A DNA stretch of 64,000 bases from Helicobacter bilis. Lineage in GTDB: Bacteria; Campylobacterota; Campylobacteria; Campylobacterales; Helicobacteraceae. Below are positions 1 through 10,340 of this stretch, in pieces. Position numbers and translations under genes: made by a program. A model generated the notes under the pieces. It saw only the letters and a list, made by a program, of their open reading frames with translations, had not been told where the DNA came from and ran no database searches. Where the stretch lies: NCBI RefSeq assembly GCF_001999985.1, contig NZ_CP019645.1, positions 2,480,001-2,544,000 on the forward strand, given 5' to 3'. Each line of letters begins with the position of its first letter. Position 1 is the first letter of the stretch.

Positions 1-147
1 TTTATTAATCAAAATCAAAACTTTAAAGATAGAGAACAAACAATAGTAATAGATAATATTTTACAAGTCAGGCAAGAAAGATATAAAAATTACCAACTAT
101 CCAATATAAAACTTGTCAAAGGATTCTCTTGGAAAGATATATTATAA
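1..147 (+). CDS. C-terminal end of an unidentified protein (cut by window edge)
   Basis: The frame is open from the first base to a TAA at 145-147, giving 48 residues that end in GFSWKDIL. The residues are polar and basic with no membrane segment. The start lies outside the window, and the family cannot be recognised from this tail. It runs in the same direction as the two small membrane proteins that follow and may share a transcript with them. Confidence 0.35.
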   Translation, partial: FINQNQNFKDREQTIVIDNILQVRQERYKNYQLSNIKLVKGFSWKDIL

Positions 148-421
148 AAAAAATTATTTTTCGATGATTATTGGCTTGTGCTTTGTGGTTGTTTTAATGC
201 CTATTAGAATCTTGTTTAATATAGACTACTCCCTAATTTATGATATTTTGGCAGTGTGTTGCGGGTTTGTAGTAGCAATTATTTTTAGCAGTTTGACAAA
301 GTTTAAAGCCTTGTGTATAGCAATTCTACTTTTTACACTATATTTTTATTTATTTAAAATCCCTATGATGTCGATAATTATCACATTAGTGGCTTTGGCT
401 TTTCAAGTTTTGAGTTTATAA
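113..421 (+). CDS. small hydrophobic membrane protein
   Basis: This is a 102-residue protein of unknown family. A basic N-terminus is followed by three or four closely spaced membrane segments with very few charged residues. The longest reading starts at a TTG that overlaps the preceding frame. An ATG at 164 would give an 85-residue protein starting MIIGLCF and would avoid the overlap. Neither start has a clear Shine-Dalgarno sequence. The next small membrane gene begins directly after its stop codon, so the two are probably co-translated. It is real as an open frame, but its function is unknown. Confidence 0.4.
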   Translation: MSKDSLGKIYYKKNYFSMIIGLCFVVVLMPIRILFNIDYSLIYDILAVCCGFVVAIIFSSLTKFKALCIAILLFTLYFYLFKIPMMSIIITLVALAFQVLSL

Positions 422-592
422 TTGCTCAATATAATAAAATTACCCATCATTCTCTTGGGCTTTCTTATATTGGCATTTGTGGCATATAAAAATGGATCTA
501 TGAGACTTGCATTTTTCTTGCAATTCGTATTTTTGTGGCACATATTGTGGTTTATATTGTTGTGTATAGCCCTTAAGATTCTAAAGAAATAA
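422..592 (+). CDS. tiny membrane protein (56 aa)
   Basis: The frame starts at a TTG immediately after the stop of the preceding small membrane gene and ends at TAA 590-592. The product is almost entirely hydrophobic, with two membrane spans separated by the charged stretch AYKNGSMR, and ends in basic ILKK. The gapless arrangement suggests translational coupling with its neighbour. No family is recognised. It could be the remaining end of a larger gene broken by a stop, because the region downstream is decayed. Confidence 0.3.
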   Translation: MLNIIKLPIILLGFLILAFVAYKNGSMRLAFFLQFVFLWHILWFILLCIALKILKK

Positions 593-714
593 TAAAATTG
601 TAGATATGAGATTAAGTTTTGCTATGCACAAACATATAAAATTATATCCCACACATTATGAATGGGAGAATAGATTTAAATTCTTTTAGCTTTAGATTCT
701 AATGACAAGGCGGT

Positions 715-1630
715 TTATGGATAAAAGTCCATTGCATTCTTTTTAAGTTTTTTATTTCTAGTCGCTATCAATTTTAGTATAGGCTTATTGGTTGCTGATT
801 GTGGCATTAAATTACTGAACTTTATCTCCCTTGAATTGTTTAATAGGAAAGATTTGTATATTTGACACAAGAAGTAGTGGATTTGGTATTTTATGTGGTA
901 TTCAATCGCAACAACATTTTGGTTACTCTTTGCATACGGTATTCGTGGTTAAAAGAGAATGCCTGTATCGGCGATATATTCATCTATATTGCTATCCATT
1001 ATATCAAACACCACATAGGAAAATTGCGTGATTGTTTATATCTTGCATCAGTAATGTTTATCTGTGGCGTGAGAATTATAACATTGATTCCAATTTGCAC
1101 TACAAGTTTTATTACTTCATAATTAGATTTTAGCTTACCCTGCATCTTGTTAAATCCTAAGTATAGCTTACTAGATTTATATTCTTTGGTTTTTTGTGTT
1201 TTGTTTGAATGTTGGTTGTTGCGGCATATTGTGTTTTACTTAGCTCAAAGTTACTCTCACTTATAATTATCCCTACCCACTATAAAGATTAGTTTATCAA
1301 TGCTTATTTCTTGTCCCATACTAACTCTATCTATTTTTAGAGAACCTTTAGAATTTATTGTGCCTTTTACCACTACTCTTTGGAATCCATGATTATAGAT
1401 ATAGATTGTTGTGTTTTTAATGGATTGCCTGTCTTAGAATCATAGCATTTTTGATTTGTAGTCTCAAGGGGATTGTATTGATTATGAATTGTATAAGGTT
1501 TCCTTAGAAACTTTTTGTGTGTTTTGAAAAGGCTTATAAAATTTTGTATCTCTATCTAAGTAATTAGGAAAGATTAGTATTAAAAAGGATTGTTTTGAAA
1601 TAGCTACTACAAATATTGTTGCTTCTTCAT
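715..1630 (-). pseudogene. eroded minus-strand gene with several frameshifts
   Basis: No intact gene lies in this stretch, but the minus strand holds a chain of protein-like segments in shifting frames. It begins with ATG at 1630 (MKKQQY), which looks like a signal-peptide start. Further segments contain YLDRDTKFYKPFQN, then QYNPLETTNQKCYDSKTGNP, then VVVKGTINSKGSLKIDRVS, then SNFELSKTQYAATTN. A long open stretch near 715-950 reads SNQNVVAIEYHIKYQIHY and ends MDFYP-stop at 715. Several indels are needed to join them. The plus-strand frames here have no ribosome site and look like shadows. The family is not recognised. Confidence 0.4.
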
Positions 1631-1757
1631 ATAGATTCTATAATTCCTAAATTTAAAAAAAATAGATATCATTACGAATTCGATAAGTTTGATTAAGTTT
1701 CTACAAAATATATAAAACGAGTTAAAACTATAACAACAAAAATTACAAAGGACAAAT

Positions 1758-2957
1758 ATGAAAAAGTATACAATGTGTTTTATCGCATATCTTGCCCTAA
1801 TTAGTGTTATAAATGCTCAAACGCCTACTTTTTTAGAGCTTAATCCACAATATAAACCATACATGGAACATGCAGTATTGCAAAATTATATGGAAGATTC
1901 TGTGTTATTAAAGCAGTTAAAACACAAATGGAAAAGGCGTAAGGACTTGCGTATCCGTGTATTTGGAGATTCCCATGTTGCAAGTGATTTTATCACAAAT
2001 GAGTTGCGAAATATATTGGGAAATATCAATGCCATAGGTTTTACCTATCCGCTTATGCCCTCATATCATCAAACTTTGCTTTTAGAATACCAAAATGATG
2101 GCTTTTTAGTGCTAGATTCAAGAAAACCTAGCGATTATACAGACTATCCTATGGGCGGTGTGATAGCCTATCCAGAATCTTTACCAGCAAGCATCAAGCT
2201 TAGCATAAATCCAAAGCAAATCCGTGCTTGGAATAATAACTTTATCGCACAAATTGTATTTAAAAATAATGACACAAAAGAGGCATTAAGGATAGAAGAT
2301 GCAGATTCTAAAAGTCATATATTGCGTGCAGATAAAAATGATACTTGGGAGATTGCAGAGCTAAAGCTTAGATTTCCTATCACTATTCATGCTTTAAGCA
2401 AAGAGGTGAAACTTGGGGGTTATTTTATCTATAAGGAAAAAGAGAGTAATATTATCGAGCATTTGGGGATTAATGGGGTGCGTTCTGATATTTGGAAAAA
2501 GTGGAATAAAGAGATTCTAGAAAAAGAATTGCAAGTGCTTGATTATGACATTATCATGCTTTGTTATGGATCAAATGATGCGATGTATAATGTGCTAAAA
2601 GAAGATCGCTTTATTGAAAATTATAGAGAATTTATATCTATGCTAAAGCGGTATAATCCAAATGCAATTATTATTTTAATGTCGCCACCACCTGTATTAC
2701 TCCCTGTTGATGCTTCAAAAAAGCGATATAAGAGTGCAAAAACCTTTATGCCGGTAAAAGAGGCGATACTAAAGGTTGCAAAGCTAGAGAATATCATGCT
2801 ATTTGACATTGATGAATTTATTGAAAAAAATGGCACAAAACCCGCATGGACCGAGCTTAATCTATCAAAACAAGATGTGCATTTAACCCCGCAAGGCTAC
2901 AAACTCATCGCACATGGAATCTATCAAGCCTTAATCAATACAATAAAAGCAAATTAG
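1758..2957 (+). CDS. secreted SGNH/GDSL-type esterase, possibly acting on peptidoglycan O-acetyl groups
   Basis: The 399-residue product starts with a signal peptide (MKKYTMCFIA to about residue 20, cleavage near NAQT). The SGNH hydrolase blocks are visible: GDSH at 70-73 with nucleophile Ser72, a Gly block in GINGVRS near 238-244, GSND at 271-274 with Asn273, and DVH at 373-375 supplying Asp and His. The long spacing between blocks I and III resembles the periplasmic Ape1/PatB branch of peptidoglycan O-acetyl enzymes in Campylobacter, but no O-acetyltransferase gene is adjacent. Substrate is therefore inferred. A good AAAGGA precedes the ATG. rsmG follows 20 bp downstream. Confidence 0.7.
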   Translation: MKKYTMCFIAYLALISVINAQTPTFLELNPQYKPYMEHAVLQNYMEDSVLLKQLKHKWKRRKDLRIRVFGDSHVASDFITNELRNILGNINAIGFTYPLMPSYHQTLLLEYQNDGFLVLDSRKPSDYTDYPMGGVIAYPESLPASIKLSINPKQIRAWNNNFIAQIVFKNNDTKEALRIEDADSKSHILRADKNDTWEIAELKLRFPITIHALSKEVKLGGYFIYKEKESNIIEHLGINGVRSDIWKKWNKEILEKELQVLDYDIIMLCYGSNDAMYNVLKEDRFIENYREFISMLKRYNPNAIIILMSPPPVLLPVDASKKRYKSAKTFMPVKEAILKVAKLENIMLFDIDEFIEKNGTKPAWTELNLSKQDVHLTPQGYKLIAHGIYQALINTIKAN

Positions 2958-2977
2958 GCATAATATAAGGAAATATA

Positions 2978-3559
2978 ATGCAGCACATTAACCATGATAT
3001 ACAAGCCATTATATCACAACCACACATGGCAAAGCCGCTAGAAAGATTCAGTAATATCTTGCTTCAATGGGCAAAGATTCATAATCTAACCGCTATAAAA
3101 GATTCTAAAGAGCTATATCATCAAATAGTAGATAGCTTACTTCCTATATCATTTTTAAAGCCATTTCATACTTGCATTGATATAGGGAGTGGGGCTGGAT
3201 TCCCTGCTTTGATTCTTGCGTGTTATTATACTGATAGCAAGTTTTATCTATTAGAGCCGCGTAAGAAAAGAGTATCATTTTTAGAAAATGCGATTATTAG
3301 CATGGGCTTATCACATGTCAAAGTGATTGCAGATTACTCATATAATATCAAGGATATAAAGGGGGATTTAATCACCTCTCGTGCGGTGTGTAGAAGTGAT
3401 ACTTTAGTGCGTGATAGCAGACATTTATTAGAATCTAGCGGACATTATCTGCTTTACAAAGGCACAAATACTGCAAATGAAAAAGATTTATTAGATGATA
3501 TGCAAACACAAGTCTTTACAAATACCAATCGTGCGTATATTTATGCAAGTTTTGTTTGA
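2978..3559 (+). CDS. rsmG: 16S rRNA (guanine-N7)-methyltransferase RsmG
   Basis: RsmG (GidB) methylates N7 of a conserved guanine in the 530 loop of 16S rRNA. The 193-residue length fits the short epsilon-type family members. The Rossmann SAM-binding loop DIGSGAGFPALIL lies at about 68-80, followed by the acidic LLEPRKKR turn and the SRAV segment typical of the family. The start has AAGGAAAT just upstream. It probably shares a transcript with the upstream esterase gene and faces the end of the flagellar pflA gene. Confidence 0.88.
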   Translation: MQHINHDIQAIISQPHMAKPLERFSNILLQWAKIHNLTAIKDSKELYHQIVDSLLPISFLKPFHTCIDIGSGAGFPALILACYYTDSKFYLLEPRKKRVSFLENAIISMGLSHVKVIADYSYNIKDIKGDLITSRAVCRSDTLVRDSRHLLESSGHYLLYKGTNTANEKDLLDDMQTQVFTNTNRAYIYASFV

Positions 3560-3868
3560 GATTCTTTTGTTGTTCATGATTGTAAAACTTCTTTTAATGT
3601 TTATTTCAGTCTTTAGGCATGGTTGTTTTTATATACCTTATTGAATCTCTAAGTCAATCTCACCCACATTCTTAGCTTCGTGAAATTAATGTGAGATCAG
3701 GCTTAACACACAGCTTTTCATATTAAGTTAGGCATGAGAATCGCGGAATATATTAAATAATATGGATTGTAGAAATTTGTCATTTTAATTCTTTAAAAAA
3801 GTGAGTATTCCATTTGTATCTATACCAATAAATGTTTAACTATACTAAACATAACAAAACTTACAAGC
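3560..3868. other. intergenic region between two convergent gene ends
   Basis: This stretch separates the converging rsmG and pflA genes. It is AT-rich with no open frame carrying a ribosome site. No strong hairpin followed by a T-run was found on either strand. Confidence 0.5.
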
Positions 3869-6277
3869 CTACTCAAAACCATTATCATGCAAAGAAAGGG
3901 CGTTATTGCAGAGAGTCCCCCAAGCAGAAGTTGTGCCAAGCTCTACACAAGCATCAAGGGCTTTTTTGCTATTATCCATGTATTTTAGCGTATAGTTAAT
4001 CGTAGCGATTTTATAGAATCTTTGCTGTCTATCATCAGTTGTCATTTTGAAATCTTTAATGCGGTCTAGCTGCTTTAGGGCTTCTGTGTAGTTATTTTCA
4101 TTCATCAAAGTATTCACATAAATAAAATTTACATAAGGGCTGTAATCATATTCTTTTATCTTATCCTGCAAAGCCATAATTATGCGTGCCTCTGTGCTTG
4201 TGGCAAGGGGGTCTTTTTTATGTTCGGCTTCATTTAATAATGTGAAATGCACCTCTAGCATTCTTCTATCTGTTGGAAACCATTTATCCATTTTCTTACT
4301 TAAATTTATCGCTTCATGCCTTGTTGCCTCATCATTATAAAAGGCATGAAACATTTTAAAGCTAATATCATAATACTGCGTTTGCCCCATAGCAAAGGCT
4401 AAATCCATAACATCTCGCCCCGCTTTAATCGCCTCTTTATTCTGCCCAAGTGCAAAAAGCGTATTAGATTCTAAATAAAGCCATCTTAGCTGCTCTCCAC
4501 CATCTTGTATATGCTTATATAATCCAGAGAAAAGATCATGTGCCTTTTTAAATGCAGTTTGATTATAAAGGCATTCAAAGGCTTGCAAACTCTCGCTTGT
4601 GCTAAGTTTTACTTTACTTGCACGACTAAGCACACCTGCTACACCATCGCAATTATTCTCTTTCAAAAAGATTGCAACTTGATTATCAATAGCGGCTTGG
4701 ACGACTTCAGAATCTTTTGGCAAAAGAGATTGCATTTGCAGTATCTCTTCATATTTTTTGTTTTCAAGATAGAGTTTTGCTTTTAATTCTAAGGCTTTTT
4801 TCGCACTCTCTGTATTTGGATAGTTGGCAAGGACATAGTCATATCGCTCAAGCTTTGTTTTATAATCGCCTGTTACTTGGAATAATAAAGAATCATCTCT
4901 TTCTTTCACTTTTTGGGCTAATTTATCATTTGGGTGATAATGCAGGAAGTCTAAATGCAATTTGTGTGCCATATTAAAATCCCCGATTTTTGTGTAAAAC
5001 TCTGAAGATTTATTTAAAAGCTTTGCGTGTAACTCGCTATTATAAGGCACATTTCCACTTAGATATGCAGCAATGGGTGCTGCCATAGTGTATTGCTCTA
5101 CTTCCTCTAACTCATCTAAAAGCTCCATTGTAGCGTCTTTGTCGATAAGGAAAAATGCGGGAAATACGCTATATACCTTATGCAATAGCTCATTTGCATA
5201 TTCTGTATCTTCATCTCTTAAGCTAAATTTCGCCCATGATACAGCTATCTCTCCTGCGGCTTCAAGGTCTTGTGCCTCTTGATAGGCTTCCCTATAAATG
5301 AGTGGTGCGCGTTTTATATCGCTTGGAGATTTTAGCGTATTTGCGATTTGCATTTTTGAGAGTGCGGCATAGCGAGTTTTTGGATACTCTTCAATGGTTC
5401 TATTAAGATAATAGTAAGCTTCTTTCATCTTATTTTGTGCTAAAAGAGTTTTAGATAAGAGATACATAACCTCTGGAATCTTATCATCACTTGCATAGGC
5501 TTTTATCCATGGGATTGCGGCTTCTGCTAAGTAAGATTGAGATTCTTTACTTTTAGAATGACTTAGGGCAATGATTGTATAATACACCATGTCTTTTGCA
5601 AAAAGGCTATTTGGATACATTTTCAATGCTTTTGCGATTTTCTCAAGGGCTTCTGGATACTTTCTAGCATTCATAAGTTCTCGTATTTCTAAAAACGCAT
5701 CAAGGTCTTTACCTGCGATATAATCAAGCGGTTTGCGATTTATATCAAGCTCACTAATAGTAGGCGTTGCAGTCTTTGGTATAGATACAGGGAAGTTAAT
5801 GGAATCTCTTTTTTCAAGATTCTCATCAGGTCGTAAAAATGGGAGTTTTTTATAATAGGCTACTATTTGATAGCTTTTAGAATCTGTCTGCCTTGTTACA
5901 GGGATTGGATTCTCTGTTTTTAAATCGCTAAAGACAGAGAATAATTGTAATTTTACCCCTTTTGCTGGGGTAATCTCTATAATCATAGCCCTTTTTTCAT
6001 CATCTTCTTTTTTTGCTTCCATAGTGTAGCTAAAGCTTAGCATTGGGCTTTTTGTGGGGTTAAATCCACTTTGTGGGATACCTACTATTCTACATAGAAT
6101 CTTTTCTACATCACCATTTATTTTTAGCTTAGATTCACAGCTGAATGGATGCTCATTACGCAGGTTTAAAACCGCAAAAGTCTCTTTATCTTCTTTGCCA
6201 TAATTCAGTTTCATATCTAAGCCAAAAAGCGGCATAAAACAGCATAATAATAGAATAATAGAATGTGTGAGTCGCAA
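3869..6277 (-). CDS. pflA: PflA-like flagellar motor protein with TPR repeats
   Basis: PflA is a periplasmic flagellar motor accessory protein of Campylobacter and Helicobacter, and mutants have paralysed flagella. The mature N-terminus (LDMKLNYGKEDKETFAVLNLR) follows a clear signal peptide. The remainder is alpha-helical with repeated TPR-like pairs, for example MYPNSLFAKDMVYYTI and EYPKTRYAALSKMQIA. I prefer the TTG at 6277 because AAGGA lies seven bases upstream and it gives 802 residues, close to the known family length. An ATG at 6325 would add 16 residues without a ribosome site. Identification is from overall architecture and N-terminal resemblance. Confidence 0.7.
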   Translation of the reverse strand: MRLTHSIILLLCCFMPLFGLDMKLNYGKEDKETFAVLNLRNEHPFSCESKLKINGDVEKILCRIVGIPQSGFNPTKSPMLSFSYTMEAKKEDDEKRAMIIEITPAKGVKLQLFSVFSDLKTENPIPVTRQTDSKSYQIVAYYKKLPFLRPDENLEKRDSINFPVSIPKTATPTISELDINRKPLDYIAGKDLDAFLEIRELMNARKYPEALEKIAKALKMYPNSLFAKDMVYYTIIALSHSKSKESQSYLAEAAIPWIKAYASDDKIPEVMYLLSKTLLAQNKMKEAYYYLNRTIEEYPKTRYAALSKMQIANTLKSPSDIKRAPLIYREAYQEAQDLEAAGEIAVSWAKFSLRDEDTEYANELLHKVYSVFPAFFLIDKDATMELLDELEEVEQYTMAAPIAAYLSGNVPYNSELHAKLLNKSSEFYTKIGDFNMAHKLHLDFLHYHPNDKLAQKVKERDDSLLFQVTGDYKTKLERYDYVLANYPNTESAKKALELKAKLYLENKKYEEILQMQSLLPKDSEVVQAAIDNQVAIFLKENNCDGVAGVLSRASKVKLSTSESLQAFECLYNQTAFKKAHDLFSGLYKHIQDGGEQLRWLYLESNTLFALGQNKEAIKAGRDVMDLAFAMGQTQYYDISFKMFHAFYNDEATRHEAINLSKKMDKWFPTDRRMLEVHFTLLNEAEHKKDPLATSTEARIIMALQDKIKEYDYSPYVNFIYVNTLMNENNYTEALKQLDRIKDFKMTTDDRQQRFYKIATINYTLKYMDNSKKALDACVELGTTSAWGTLCNNALSLHDNGFE

Positions 6278-6398
6278 GTAAGTATCCTTTATTTCTACGC
6301 TTTTTATGTGGTTTAATGTATGCAATTATACGATAAAACATTATGTTTTCTACTATTTTTTCTTGCATTTTATAAAGGGTATTTTATTTTTTTTGCTA

Positions 6399-6407
6399 TG
6401 CTATAAT
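6399..6407 (+). promoter_or_regulatory. extended -10 promoter for fabG
   Basis: TGCTATAAT ends about 54 bases before the fabG ATG. It is the typical Helicobacter sigma-70 extended -10 with an AT-rich upstream region instead of a -35. Confidence 0.6.
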
Positions 6408-6460
6408 CCTTTTTTTGTAAAAATTTGCAAAAAGATATTTTGTTTTAAAGGAAAGATATA

Positions 6461-7204
6461 ATGCAGTTTAGCGGTAAGAATGTTTTAATCACAGGTGCAA
6501 GTAAGGGTATTGGTGCAGAAATCGCACGGACTTTAGCGGGTTTTGGTTTGAAAGTGTGGATTAACTATCGTAGTAAGCCAGAGATTGCAAACGCACTCAA
6601 AGACGAGATAGAATCTAAAGGCGGAAAGGCAGCAGTAATCGCCTTTGATGCGACAGATGAAGAGGCTTTCATTAAGGCTTTAAATCTCATTAAAGAGAGT
6701 GATGGGGAGCTTTCATATCTTGTGAATAATGCGGGTATTACAAATGATAAACTTGCTTTGCGTATGAGTATAGATGACTTTTCAAGTGTGATTGATGCGA
6801 ATTTGAAGTCTTGCTTTATTGGTTGTAGAGAAGCATTAAAAATTATGAGTAGGCAAAGACATGGAAGTGTCGTAAATATCGCTTCAATCGTTGGAGAAAA
6901 AGGAAATCCCGGGCAGACAAACTATGCAGCAAGTAAAGGCGGTATGATAGCCATGACTAAAAGCTTTGCACTTGAATCTGGCTCTAGAAATGTCCGCTTT
7001 AATGTCGTTACACCCGGTTTTATTGAGACAGATATGACTGCTGGACTAAGCGAAGAAGTAAGAGCTGAATATGCAAAAAATATACCGCTTTCAAGGCTTG
7101 GCAAACCAGAAGAGATCGCAAATGCAGTTGCGTTTTTGTTAAGTGATTATGCCACATATATCACAGGCGAAGTGTTGAAAGTAAATGGTGGGTTGTATAT
7201 GTAG
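6461..7204 (+). CDS. fabG: 3-oxoacyl-ACP reductase FabG
   Basis: FabG reduces 3-oxoacyl-ACP with NADPH in cytoplasmic fatty-acid elongation. The 247-residue protein has the classical SDR features: the cofactor loop TGASKGIG at 11-18, NNAG at 89-92, catalytic Ser142, Tyr155 and Lys159 (YAASK), and the family C-terminus ITGEVLKVNGGLYM. AAAGGAAAGAT precedes the ATG. It stands divergently from pflA and is followed by fbp after about 130 bp. No acyl carrier protein gene follows, unlike the arrangement in some relatives. Confidence 0.93.
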   Translation: MQFSGKNVLITGASKGIGAEIARTLAGFGLKVWINYRSKPEIANALKDEIESKGGKAAVIAFDATDEEAFIKALNLIKESDGELSYLVNNAGITNDKLALRMSIDDFSSVIDANLKSCFIGCREALKIMSRQRHGSVVNIASIVGEKGNPGQTNYAASKGGMIAMTKSFALESGSRNVRFNVVTPGFIETDMTAGLSEEVRAEYAKNIPLSRLGKPEEIANAVAFLLSDYATYITGEVLKVNGGLYM

Positions 7205-7334
7205 TCTAGAATCTTGTAAGCGTTCCCTACTAATCTAGCGTTGTAAATCTAGCATTTTTAAGTCATAACTAAAAACATGAAACACACATAAACATGCTAA
7301 TATTACAGATTTAAAAGCTAGTGAAAGGAATACA

Positions 7335-8225
7335 ATGAGTTATGCGATCGATGAGATTATAGCAGCATTGCAAATAGGTGCAGTCCAAGTTGCAAATCTA
7401 CTACAAAAAAGAAATGTCGAATACAGCGATACGGAGAATACAAGCGGTGATAATCAGCTAAAAGTTGATATCCTTGCAGACAAACTTTTTGGCGATATTT
7501 TAGGGGAGCTAAATATTAAAGGCTTTGCTAGTGAAGAGAGAGATGAAGCTACCCTTTTAAAACAGAATCAATACGGCTATGATAATGATACGCTGAATAA
7601 ATCACAATCGCTTCTTGTCGCTTACGACCCGCTTGATGGCTCATCGCTTATGGATAGCAATCTCACTATTGGCAGTATTTTTGGAATCTATGCAAATGAA
7701 TTTCAAGGGAAAAATCTTGTAGCTTCACTCTATTTTCTCTATGGTCCGCGTTTAGAAATGGTTGTAGCAAAAGATTCTAAAAGTATGCACTATTTGTATG
7801 ACTACACAAAGCATACATGGGAGTTTATACAGAATCTAAAGCTAAGAGATGAGGGCAAACTAAACTCGCCCGGTGGCACACAAAAACATTGGTATCCAAA
7901 GCATAAAGAGTTAGTAGAAAGCTTTTTTCTCAAAGGGTATAGACTGCGATATAGTGGTGGCATGGTAGCAGACTTGCATCAGATTCTATGTAAGGGCGGG
8001 GGCATTTTTAGCTATCCTGCTACAACAGATTCTAAACAAGGAAAGCTTAGGAATCTTTTTGAAGTCTTTCCTTTTGCTTATATCTTTGAGTGTGCTGGTG
8101 GCATGGCGAGTAATGGTAGTAAAAGGCTGCTTGATATACACACAGATTCTATACATGATAGCACGCCTTGCTTTTTTGGTAGTAATAGTGAAATGCAAAT
8201 CGTGCAAAAAGTCTATAAATCATAA
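7335..8225 (+). CDS. fbp: fructose-1,6-bisphosphatase, class I
   Basis: This gluconeogenic enzyme hydrolyses fructose 1,6-bisphosphate to fructose 6-phosphate. The metal-binding signature DPLDGSS lies at 98-104, preceded by ASEERDE with the conserved acidic residues. The RYSGGMVADLHQIL segment is the class I signature that includes the sugar-binding region. Length (296) is slightly short for the class but normal in Helicobacter. GTGAAAGGAA lies upstream of the ATG. The HydE/HypF-like gene starts 24 bp after its stop. Confidence 0.92.
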   Translation: MSYAIDEIIAALQIGAVQVANLLQKRNVEYSDTENTSGDNQLKVDILADKLFGDILGELNIKGFASEERDEATLLKQNQYGYDNDTLNKSQSLLVAYDPLDGSSLMDSNLTIGSIFGIYANEFQGKNLVASLYFLYGPRLEMVVAKDSKSMHYLYDYTKHTWEFIQNLKLRDEGKLNSPGGTQKHWYPKHKELVESFFLKGYRLRYSGGMVADLHQILCKGGGIFSYPATTDSKQGKLRNLFEVFPFAYIFECAGGMASNGSKRLLDIHTDSIHDSTPCFFGSNSEMQIVQKVYKS

Positions 8226-8249
8226 CTTTTATAATCTTTAGAGGAAGTA

Positions 8250-10340
8250 ATGCAGCAAACAAAAGAAGAAAATGAAGAGATTCTATTTATCGGCGATCCA
8301 TCACAACAGATCCAAATCCATAAATATGACACACAAAATTCATTAGACAATACGCAAATACTGCAATGCGTCTTTACCTTTGTGCGTCAAGATAGCTTAT
8401 ATAGCAAGGCATTAAAGGGCATTCTTATCCGCTTATTATGTGAATTTAAGAGTGAAAATATTAGAGAATTATTTTATAGCGATAATGAAAAAGGCAAATT
8501 TCACATTTATATACAAGCAGATTCTAATACTATATTAAATCTAGCAGACACTCTTAGCTCCAAATTACCACTAGGGCTTGACTTTACTTTTAAAGACATT
8601 ACACAGCTTGGTATAGATGAATTTAATGGCTTGTATTCTAAAGATTGCATAATGATACAAACAAGTAAAAATGACTTAGAATCTCATACTACAAAAACGC
8701 ATACTAAGGATTGCAAATCTTTAGAATCTAAACAAACCCCATCTCTTTTGATACCAAATGTAGATGAAATGCACGCATTGATTTATGAGAATTTAGAATC
8801 TATTCCTTATGGGTTGAGTGCGGATTTTAGAACACAAAATAATACAAATCTAGATTCTAATGCTTGTCATGTTGAGCAAAGCGAAACATCTAGGAATCTA
8901 GAATCACCAAATTGCACCACTAAAAATACGCTACAACTTACAGACTTTTTACATTTAGAATCACTTAATCTAAACATAATAAATACAAGCACATTAAACA
9001 CATTAAGCAACGCAGAAATACAGCATTTCATAAAATACGAACTTATAGAATCACTTGCTAAGACACTTTTAGATAATACAGCGATTACATTACAGCGAAA
9101 CTCTATCTCTTTCACACTCTCGCTAAAAAATACAGCACAAAGCAAAAAAGAGATTCCATTCATTCTTTTTAGCACATTAGATTCTGCTCAAAGCTACTTG
9201 CGTATGAGTGAAGCACAAAAAAGCATGTTAGCAAGTTTTGAAAAGCCATTTATAAGCATACAATGTAAAGAAGTTTTCACAAAAGAGTTTGGCTCAAATA
9301 CGATATTTGCAGGATTATCTTGTGATATTATAGTGCTTTTACTGCTTTCATATCTACAAAAAAATCATGAAATATCCTATCTATTTTATACGCCCCAAGT
9401 AGATTTTATAGAATCAGATTCTATAACACAAGATTCTAATCAACAAAACTCAAACAAAAATCCTTTAGAATCTAAAGCCCTTTTGTGCTACAAAGATGCC
9501 TATCCATACAGCTATACAGATAAAACTAAAATGTTAGAATCTACTTATAGCGTAGCAGAACATATTTATTTAAGTCATTTACAAACGCATAAAAATCTCT
9601 CTTCCCTATTAAAAAGCAATAAGGCAAAATCTGCTAGATTTATCCCCTTTTTATCTACTACACATAAGAGTGAATTTTTGATTGAGAAACTACAAGATAC
9701 AGAATCTAGTCTGCAACGGATTCTAGATATTTCTTTTTCCACTGATTTATACACGCATTTAGAGACTTTGCATAGCTATAAAAATGGTGATAAATTGATT
9801 GCTAACTTCACAAAGGCAAACAAAGACATTGTATCACAATGGAATCTAGCACAAAGCGAGCTAGAAAAGCTTGGCATAATTGATCTTATCATACCTTCAA
9901 ATGCGACTAGAGAAAGCGTAATAACAAATAACCTACTTGATATTTCAACCCTTATCGAACAGATTCTAGGGATAGAATCGAGTGTGCTAGAGTATGCGAA
10001 TCGCTGTGTAAGAGATAGGGGACCACGCATTGATTATAAGCTTATTAGAATGGGCGATTCTATCGTGCTAGATTATGCGAGAATCTTGCGTAGTGTGATG
10101 AGCTTTCAGCTTGCTGGAGTGGAAAATGAGCTATTATGCTATGGGGTTATAGATTCTTTAGCGGAGTTTATCGGCACATTAGCGGGCGATATGATGCTAA
10201 ATTATGGGATACAAGAAGTCTTTATTTGCGGGGATTTACTGCTTAAGCAGTGCTTCCTTGATAAGATTATAAAGGCTATCCCAAAGAATATGGAAGTAAG
10301 CTTTGCTAAAATTGGCGGCACGGATTATTTAGACTTATGA
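8250..10340 (+). CDS. HydE/HypF-like protein, probable hydrogenase-associated factor
   Basis: The 696-residue protein has a C-terminal third that resembles the Kae1-like domain of Hyp[19 protein letters not shown], then [19 protein letters not shown] and [14 protein letters not shown] near the end. The epsilonproteobacterial HydE proteins of hydrogenase loci look similar, so a role in [NiFe] hydrogenase assembly is possible. No hydrogenase genes are nearby. Residues about 145-230 are low-complexity Asn/Ser/Leu-rich sequence carrying repeated LESK/LDSN and one translated repeat element (CHVEQSE at 206). The stop overlaps the ruvC start (ATGA), which indicates coupling. AGAGGAAG precedes the ATG. 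Confidence 0.45.
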   Translation: MQQTKEENEEILFIGDPSQQIQIHKYDTQNSLDNTQILQCVFTFVRQDSLYSKALKGILIRLLCEFKSENIRELFYSDNEKGKFHIYIQADSNTILNLADTLSSKLPLGLDFTFKDITQLGIDEFNGLYSKDCIMIQTSKNDLESHTTKTHTKDCKSLESKQTPSLLIPNVDEMHALIYENLESIPYGLSADFRTQNNTNLDSNACHVEQSETSRNLESPNCTTKNTLQLTDFLHLESLNLNIINTSTLNTLSNAEIQHFIKYELIESLAKTLLDNTAITLQRNSISFTLSLKNTAQSKKEIPFILFSTLDSAQSYLRMSEAQKSMLASFEKPFISIQCKEVFTKEFGSNTIFAGLSCDIIVLLLLSYLQKNHEISYLFYTPQVDFIESDSITQDSNQQNSNKNPLESKALLCYKDAYPYSYTDKTKMLESTYSVAEHIYLSHLQTHKNLSSLLKSNKAKSARFIPFLSTTHKSEFLIEKLQDTESSLQRILDISFSTDLYTHLETLHSYKNGDKLIANFTKANKDIVSQWNLAQSELEKLGIIDLIIPSNATRESVITNNLLDISTLIEQILGIESSVLEYANRCVRDRGPRIDYKLIRMGDSIVLDYARILRSVMSFQLAGVENELLCYGVIDSLAEFIGTLAGDMMLNYGIQEVFICGDLLLKQCFLDKIIKAIPKNMEVSFAKIGGTDYLDL
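8865..8911 (+). repeat. in-frame half of a dispersed palindromic element
   Basis: The sequence beginning TGTCATGTTGAGCAAAGCG is read as [14 protein letters not shown] inside the HydE/HypF-like gene. It matches the left arm of fuller inverted-repeat elements at 30955-31030 and 37150-37222. The right arm is absent here. It lies in the low-complexity, probably unstructured, part of the host protein. Confidence 0.6.

Noticed and set aside
831-1122. Two overlapping plus-strand frames (66 and 86 codons)
   Set aside because: They lack ribosome sites and have odd composition. The opposite strand carries better protein-like segments of an eroded gene.
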